From an uncultured Lachnospiraceae bacterium (lineage in GTDB: Bacteria > Bacillota > Clostridia > Lachnospirales > Lachnospiraceae): DNA of 19,008 nucleotides. Each line of letters opens with the position of its first letter. The stretch's first letter is position 1. Positions 15,036 through 19,008 of this stretch are shown here, piece after piece. The position numbers were made by a program, and so were the translations under genes. Below the pieces are notes generated by a model. The model was given only the letters and a program-made list of their open reading frames with translations. It was not told the origin of the DNA and did not search any database. The DNA is taken from assembly GCA_910584325.1 (NCBI GenBank), contig CAJTZH010000054.1, positions 1-19,008 of the forward strand, in the 5' to 3' direction.

Positions 15036-15066
15036 AAGAAGATTTGTAAGTGAAGGATGGACAATC

Positions 15067-16254
15067 ATGATAAATGAACAGTATAAAGCGATGTTAAACG
15101 GTAAATCGCAGATTCGGGTGTTATCGGAATATGCAGCAAAGCGCGGTCAGGAAATCGGATATGAAAACGTTTTTGATTACAGTCTCGGCAATCCGTCCGT
15201 TTCCGCGCCGAAAGCGTTTACGGATGAAATGATTCGTCTTTTACGGGAAGAAGACCCGATGACGCTTCACGGCTACAGTCCAAGCCTCGGTATTACTTCT
15301 GTGCGGGAGGCGGTTGCAGCATCTTTGTCGGAGCGGTTCGGACTTCCCTATACTGCCGAAGATATTTTTATGACGTCCGGCGCGGCGGGTGCCATTGCGC
15401 ATGCGGTTCGTGCGGTATCAAAGCCGGGAGATGAGATTTTGACGTTTGCGCCGTATTTTCCGGAGTACAATCCATATATTACGGGAGCGGGCGCTGTTTT
15501 GAAGGTTGTTCCGGCGGACACAAAGTATTTTCAGATTGATTTTGAACAGTTTACGGCTATGCTCAATGAACATGTGGCGGCGGTTTTAATCAATACGCCG
15601 AATAACCCGTCGGGGATTGTGTATTCCACGGAGACGGTGAAGCGCCTCGCGGATATATTAAGAGAAAAATCAGAAGAATACGGTCACGATATCTATATGA
15701 TTTCTGATGAACCGTACCGGGAGATTGTGTTTGAGGGTGTGGACGCACCGTGTATCTCAAAACTTTATGACAATACGCTGATGTGTTACTCATTTTCAAA
15801 GTCCCTTTCTCTTCCGGGAGAGCGTATCGGTTATGTCGCGGTAAATCCGAACTGCCGTGACGCCGCTGTGATTGTGAATATGTGCGGTCAGATTTCGAGA
15901 GGAACGGGGCATAACTGTCCGCCGTCCATGATTCAGCTTGCCGTTTCCAAAGTTCTTGACAAAACGTCCGATTTGTCCGTTTATGAGACGAATATGAACC
16001 TGATTTATAAAAAACTTGTGGAGCTGGGATTTACGGTGGTAAAACCCGGCGGTACGTTTTATATTTTTCCGAAAGCTCTGGAGGAAGACGCCGCGGCGTT
16101 CTGTAATAAGGCGCTTTTATATGATTTGATTCTTGTGCCGAGCGATACGTTCGGGTGTCCGGGTTTTTTCCGCATGGCGTACTGTATCGATACTGAAAAG
16201 GTAGTGCGTTCGCTTGCGGCTCTGGAGACATTTGTGAAAGCGGAATACCGTTAA
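15067..16254 (+). CDS. PLP-dependent class I/II aminotransferase
   Basis: This 395-residue fold-type I PLP enzyme of the aspartate aminotransferase superfamily transfers amino groups between amino and keto acids. Visible family marks are SLGNPSVSAP and LHGYSPSLGITSVREAV near the N-terminus, MTSGAAGAIAHAVRAV (cofactor phosphate side), LINTPNNPSGIVYS, and ISDEPYREIVF (cofactor ring-binding Asp and Tyr). SFSKSLSLPGERIGY contains the Schiff-base Lys245. Arg369 in FFRMAYCI is the likely substrate-carboxylate arginine. The exact substrate (aspartate, alanine, aromatic or other) cannot be fixed. It follows folD by 31 bases with a GAAGGATGG site and may share its promoter, though no metabolic link to folate is evident. 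Confidence 0.88.
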   Translation: MINEQYKAMLNGKSQIRVLSEYAAKRGQEIGYENVFDYSLGNPSVSAPKAFTDEMIRLLREEDPMTLHGYSPSLGITSVREAVAASLSERFGLPYTAEDIFMTSGAAGAIAHAVRAVSKPGDEILTFAPYFPEYNPYITGAGAVLKVVPADTKYFQIDFEQFTAMLNEHVAAVLINTPNNPSGIVYSTETVKRLADILREKSEEYGHDIYMISDEPYREIVFEGVDAPCISKLYDNTLMCYSFSKSLSLPGERIGYVAVNPNCRDAAVIVNMCGQISRGTGHNCPPSMIQLAVSKVLDKTSDLSVYETNMNLIYKKLVELGFTVVKPGGTFYIFPKALEEDAAAFCNKALLYDLILVPSDTFGCPGFFRMAYCIDTEKVVRSLAALETFVKAEYR

Positions 16255-16281
16255 TTTGCTTGTATCAAAGGAGGATGAGAG

Positions 16282-17340
16282 ATGAAGATTTGTCCGGTTT
16301 GTGAGAAGAAAATAGAAGGAAGGTTTTGTCCCCATTGTTTCCGGTTTGTGACGCCCTGGGATGTGAGCGACCATACATATATCAATAAAAGCCATGACGC
16401 AGGACGCGATAAAGACTGTGATTACCACAATCCGAAGACACGGTACAGCCGGCAGGAGTATATGCAGCCGGGATATGAGAAGCGTGTTTACGGAGGCGGT
16501 GGCGCAGGAAGCACGAAAAAGCAGACGCAGCCGGCCAGACAGAACCATCCGGCACAGGCGGCAAGACAGACAAGCAAGAGGGGTTCCGGCGTAAATACGC
16601 CGGATTCGGTAAAACCTTCAAGAATTGTTCTTATTATTGTGATTGCGGTTCTTGTAATTAATGTGATTCTGGGGATTGTCGCAAATTATTTTGAGAATAA
16701 TTATGATGATTTATGGAGAAAAGAAAATACGGCATATAGCACCGAAATAACAATACCGGAACCGGTGATAGCATTGGACGATTCAAGGTCTATTAAGGGA
16801 TATCTTTCGGCAATTTCCTATGTGAAGAAGGAAGAAAGCTATCTGGGAACGTATTATTACTATAATCCGGATGATATTACGGGACTTACGGAATATCACT
16901 GTGACAACGGACATTTTGATTTGACGTCTGACGAGTTTTATGACAGATTTGTACAGTTTTATGGCGAAGCACCGTTTATGACAGATGAAGTAAGCTCAGA
17001 GGAAAGTAATTATCGGTTGGATTCTACTGTGGGCGAGGATGTCATTTTGCTTGAAACAGTGTATGTGTGGGAATATGAAACATTTGACGTGGAAGTTTAT
17101 GCGGATACTGCGTCCGGTGAACTGCACGGATATTCTTTTACTGCCGACGAGGCGGACGATGCGTTTTACGAGATGCTTTATCGGTGGTGTGACGGGGAAC
17201 TTTCGGGAAAATTCGCTTCGGTAGAGGATTTAAAGGAAAAGGTATCGTCAAGCGGAGGGTATCTCAATGAAACTGTGGACGGCATCCGTCTGAAAATATT
17301 CCAGATGAGTGATTATGTATCTATGGATATTTTAAAGTAA
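16282..17340 (+). CDS. Zinc-ribbon membrane protein of unknown function
   Basis: I recognise the architecture of this 352-residue protein but not a function. It opens with a short zinc ribbon, C-P-V-C (Cys4, Cys7) and C-P-H-C (Cys16, Cys19). A His/Cys-containing stretch (His31, His38, Cys46, His49) comes next, then a low-complexity region rich in Gly, Gln, Arg and Lys (about 70-112). A single strongly hydrophobic helix (about 114-137, SRIVLIIVIAVLVINVIL) precedes an acidic C-terminal domain of about 210 residues rich in Tyr and Asp. The likely topology is ribbon inside, acidic domain outside. It starts at ATG 16282 behind AAAGGAGG and is followed directly by a strong terminator. Closeness to zinc-uptake genes is suggestive only, because that terminator separates them. 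Confidence 0.75.
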   Translation: MKICPVCEKKIEGRFCPHCFRFVTPWDVSDHTYINKSHDAGRDKDCDYHNPKTRYSRQEYMQPGYEKRVYGGGGAGSTKKQTQPARQNHPAQAARQTSKRGSGVNTPDSVKPSRIVLIIVIAVLVINVILGIVANYFENNYDDLWRKENTAYSTEITIPEPVIALDDSRSIKGYLSAISYVKKEESYLGTYYYYNPDDITGLTEYHCDNGHFDLTSDEFYDRFVQFYGEAPFMTDEVSSEESNYRLDSTVGEDVILLETVYVWEYETFDVEVYADTASGELHGYSFTADEADDAFYEMLYRWCDGELSGKFASVEDLKEKVSSSGGYLNETVDGIRLKIFQMSDYVSMDILK

Positions 17341-17357
17341 GGTAATATAATTTGCTG

Positions 17358-17395
17358 AAATAGTCAGACCAGATTTGGTTTGACTATTTTTTTTT
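17358..17395 (+). terminator. Strong intrinsic terminator after the zinc-ribbon gene
   Basis: AAATAGTCAGACC (17358-17370) pairs with GGTTTGACTATTT (17377-17389) over 13 base pairs, one of them G-U, around a six-base loop AGATTT. Counting the end of the 3' arm, a run of nine T closes it (17387-17395). It starts 18 bases after the stop of the zinc-ribbon gene. Its 3' arm also contains the -35 element of the next promoter. Confidence 0.88.
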
Positions 17396-17408
17396 GCTGT
17401 GATACAAT
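17380..17408 (+). promoter_or_regulatory. Promoter of the Fur-family regulator and zinc transporter genes
   Basis: TTGACT (17380-17385) and TACAAT (17403-17408) are 17 bases apart, each one mismatch from consensus. The -35 lies inside the 3' arm of the upstream terminator. The predicted start near 17415 falls in an imperfect dyad described separately. Confidence 0.65.
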
Positions 17409-17410
17409 CG

Positions 17411-17435
17411 AAAATGCATACGAATTGCAAATTTA
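17411..17435 (+). promoter_or_regulatory. Possible operator dyad for the Fur/Zur protein
   Basis: Around and just after the predicted transcription start there is an imperfect inverted repeat: GAAAATGCA (17410-17418), spacer TACGAAT, then TGCAAATTT (17426-17434), with 6 of 9 positions matching. Position and AT-rich dyad form suit autoregulation by a Fur-family repressor, but it is not a clear match to the Bacillus Zur or Fur box, so this is tentative. Confidence 0.3.
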
Positions 17436-17451
17436 AATGATAGGAGTCGTT

Positions 17452-17937
17452 ATGGATAATTCAAGAAGAGACGGTTACCTGACGGTAAGACGTGAACAGA
17501 TTTTGCGTTTTCTGGCGGCAAATGAGGACCGTGAGGTCGAAGTAAACGAGATAAAAGATTTTATGGAGGCGCAATCGCTGCAGGTGAGTGTTTCTACTAT
17601 TTACCGGTATCTGAACAGGCTGGCTGTGCGGGGAGTAGTGCTTAAGAGGGTATACGGCAGGAACGGGCAGGCGGCGTTCCAGTATATTGAAGGTAAGAGA
17701 GGGTGCTGCAGCCATCTGCATTTAAAATGCAGGAAGTGTGGAAGAATCCTGCACCTGGACTGTGTATATATGCAGGATGTTTTAAAACATATCAAGACGG
17801 ACCACGGATTTACTGTAGACTGTCCGAATTCTTTTCTGACCGGCCTGTGCAAGGGATGCGCTGAAGAAGAGCAGGCGTGGCTGGATATTTCTTTGGAGGA
17901 GTGTAAGCGTTGTGAAGACAAGACAGAGATGGAATAA
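17452..17937 (+). CDS. Fur-family metal-dependent repressor, probably Zur
   Basis: This is a 161-residue metalloregulator. The N-terminal winged helix includes VSVSTIYRYLNRLAVRGVV (about 46-64), the usual Fur recognition region. The dimer domain carries the two structural zinc pairs, Cys93-x-x-Cys96 and Cys133-x-x-Cys136. Further His/Cys ligands (CCSHLHLKC at 85-93, HLDC at 101-104, His113, His118) are consistent with a sensing site. Because a zinc-type ABC transporter follows directly, Zur (zinc uptake repressor) is the favoured member, but Fur, PerR and Mur cannot be excluded from motifs alone. ATG 17452 has TAGGAG five bases upstream; an in-frame ATG at 17437 overlaps no such site. The gene overlaps the next one by 26 bases, if that gene uses the GTG start. 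Confidence 0.87.
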   Translation: MDNSRRDGYLTVRREQILRFLAANEDREVEVNEIKDFMEAQSLQVSVSTIYRYLNRLAVRGVVLKRVYGRNGQAAFQYIEGKRGCCSHLHLKCRKCGRILHLDCVYMQDVLKHIKTDHGFTVDCPNSFLTGLCKGCAEEEQAWLDISLEECKRCEDKTEME

Positions 17938-18943
17938 GAAAATGGTATACAACAGTTTGATTTTGTGTATCATGATTTGTGTGATTTTGACAGTTTCGGC
18001 ATGTTATGGGGTGAGGCCTCTTGAATCGGAAGAGGATGGAGATAAAGTACAGGTACTTTGTACAACATTTCCTTTGTATGACTGGACAAGACAGATTGTC
18101 GGAGAGTCGGATGCCATAACCATATCCCTTCTTTTGGATAACGGTGTGGATATGCACAGTTATCAGGCTTCGGCGGCGGATATTGCGAAGATAACGTCAT
18201 GCGATATGCTGGTGTATGTAGGCGGGACTTCGGATGCGTGGCTTTCGGATATGCTGAAAAAGAATGGGAATGACAATATGACCGTAGTCAATCTGATGGA
18301 GGTTTTAAAGGATACTGTCCGCAAAGAGGAGCTTGTGGAGGGAATGCAGGAAGAACATCATTTGGAAGACGGACACGACGAGGAGTATGACGAGCATATC
18401 TGGCTTTCTGTGAAAAATGCCGTAGGGGCCTGCGCGGCGGTAAAAGACGGTTTATGCAGCGTAGACGCGGCAAATGCGGATATTTATGAAGCAAACTGTA
18501 GAGGCTACACGGAGCGGTTATCGCAGCTTGACGCGGCATATGCCGGTATGGCAAAAGAAGCCGGTCAAAAGCCGGTGCTTTTTGCAGACAGGTTTCCGTT
18601 TCTTTACTTGATGAAAGATTATGGTATCAGATATTACGCGGCATTTCCCGGCTGCAGTTCGGAGACGGCTGCAAGTTTTGAGACGGTTGCTTTTCTTGCG
18701 GGAAAGTTAAAAGAGGAACGGCTCGGGTGCGTGCTGACGCTTGAGAATGCTAAGAACGGATTTGCGCTTTCGCTTGCGCAGACGATTATTGAAAATGCCG
18801 GCGCAGAGGCGAAGGTATTGTCCATGGATTCTATGCAGTCGGTGACAAGGGCGCAGATTGACGAAGGCATGACGTATTATGATGTTATGGAACAAAATCT
18901 TTTGGTATTAAAACAAGCAATGAATGAAAAAGCTGGTGAATAA
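17912..18943 (+). CDS. znuA: Zinc-type ABC transporter substrate-binding lipoprotein (ZnuA-like)
   Basis: This is a cluster A-I metal-binding lipoprotein for high-affinity metal uptake, 343 residues. I prefer GTG 17912: it has GGAGGA (17895-17900) upstream and gives the basic N-region KTRQRWNKK that a signal peptide needs. ATG 17942 would leave the hydrophobic core without positive charge. The lipobox V-S-A-C puts the lipidated Cys at 31. Metal-site motifs are D-M-H-S-Y (His82) and E-H-I-W-L (His162), with a short His/acid loop (149-162) typical of zinc binders. At the third site, where E. coli ZnuA has its third His (HDAYGYF), this protein reads ADRFPFLYL, so the His is Ala225. Zinc is the best guess; manganese is possible. 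Confidence 0.88.
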   Translation: MKTRQRWNKKMVYNSLILCIMICVILTVSACYGVRPLESEEDGDKVQVLCTTFPLYDWTRQIVGESDAITISLLLDNGVDMHSYQASAADIAKITSCDMLVYVGGTSDAWLSDMLKKNGNDNMTVVNLMEVLKDTVRKEELVEGMQEEHHLEDGHDEEYDEHIWLSVKNAVGACAAVKDGLCSVDAANADIYEANCRGYTERLSQLDAAYAGMAKEAGQKPVLFADRFPFLYLMKDYGIRYYAAFPGCSSETAASFETVAFLAGKLKEERLGCVLTLENAKNGFALSLAQTIIENAGAEAKVLSMDSMQSVTRAQIDEGMTYYDVMEQNLLVLKQAMNEKAGE

Positions 18944-18945
18944 GT

Positions 18946-19008
18946 ATGGCGTTAATTATGTGTCATGATGTGACGTTAGGTTATGAGGGAAAGATGATTT
19001 CCCATAAT
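18946..19008 (+). CDS. znuC: ABC transporter ATPase, ZnuC-like (3' end missing)
   Basis: An open frame starts at ATG 18946, two bases after the znuA stop, and runs off the window. The 21 visible residues read MALIMCHDVTLGYEGKMISH, which matches the first beta strand of ABC ATPases, ending in the aromatic A-loop tyrosine (LGYEG) that stacks on ATP. Position after the binding lipoprotein makes it the transporter ATPase. The upstream ribosome site is weak (GGTGA), and Walker motifs lie beyond the edge. Confidence 0.75.
   Translation, partial: MALIMCHDVTLGYEGKMISHN

Overview
The window looks like chromosomal DNA of a low-to-moderate-GC Gram-positive anaerobe of the class Clostridia, most likely a Lachnospiraceae-type gut bacterium. 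The reasons are the strong AGGAGG-type ribosome binding sites, lipobox lipoproteins in place of periplasmic binding proteins, the paired MarR and heterodimeric ABC exporter cassette, the separate FchA plus FolD folate pair, and the general protein flavour. The genus is not resolved. All genes lie on the + strand. I see no mobile element, tRNA, rRNA or CRISPR array.

Layout. (1) 1-2468: the tail of a spermidine/putrescine ABC importer operon, potB (cut by the left edge), potC and potD. (2) 2495-6149: a GH13 protein resembling a glycogen debranching enzyme but altered at all four catalytic motifs, a TraX-family membrane protein, and a lipoprotein of unknown function. (3) 6255-7083: a manganese-efflux unit, made of a sigma-A-type promoter, a yybP-ykoY (Mn2+) riboswitch with two successive terminator hairpins, and mntP. 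(4) 7109-8022: a DUF368 membrane protein of the PopT undecaprenyl-phosphate translocase family, with a candidate promoter of its own. (5) 8039-12325: a promoter overlapping a near-perfect 29-bp palindrome, a MarR-type repressor, and two ABC half-exporters that form one asymmetric pump. (6) 12347-13459: a Gfo/Idh/MocA-type oxidoreductase lacking the usual EKP lysine. (7) 13465-16254: a promoter, then fchA (methenyl-THF cyclohydrolase), a folD whose cyclohydrolase residues are replaced, and a PLP aminotransferase. (8) 16282-17395: a membrane protein with an N-terminal zinc ribbon, then a strong terminator. (9) 17380-19008: a Fur-family regulator (probably Zur) followed by a zinc-type ABC binding lipoprotein and the first codons of its ATPase, cut by the right edge.

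How the parts work together. Metal homeostasis appears twice (Mn efflux under RNA control, Zn uptake under a Fur-family protein). The MarR cassette looks autoregulated and substrate-inducible. FchA and FolD appear to divide a two-step one-carbon folate conversion that FolD alone performs in most bacteria.

The most unusual items are the catalytically dead GH13 protein kept as an intact reading frame, the FolD that seems to have lost its second activity beside a dedicated cyclohydrolase, the doubly symmetric MarR operator, and the two-terminator riboswitch platform. All family calls come from reading motifs by eye. No database search was possible.
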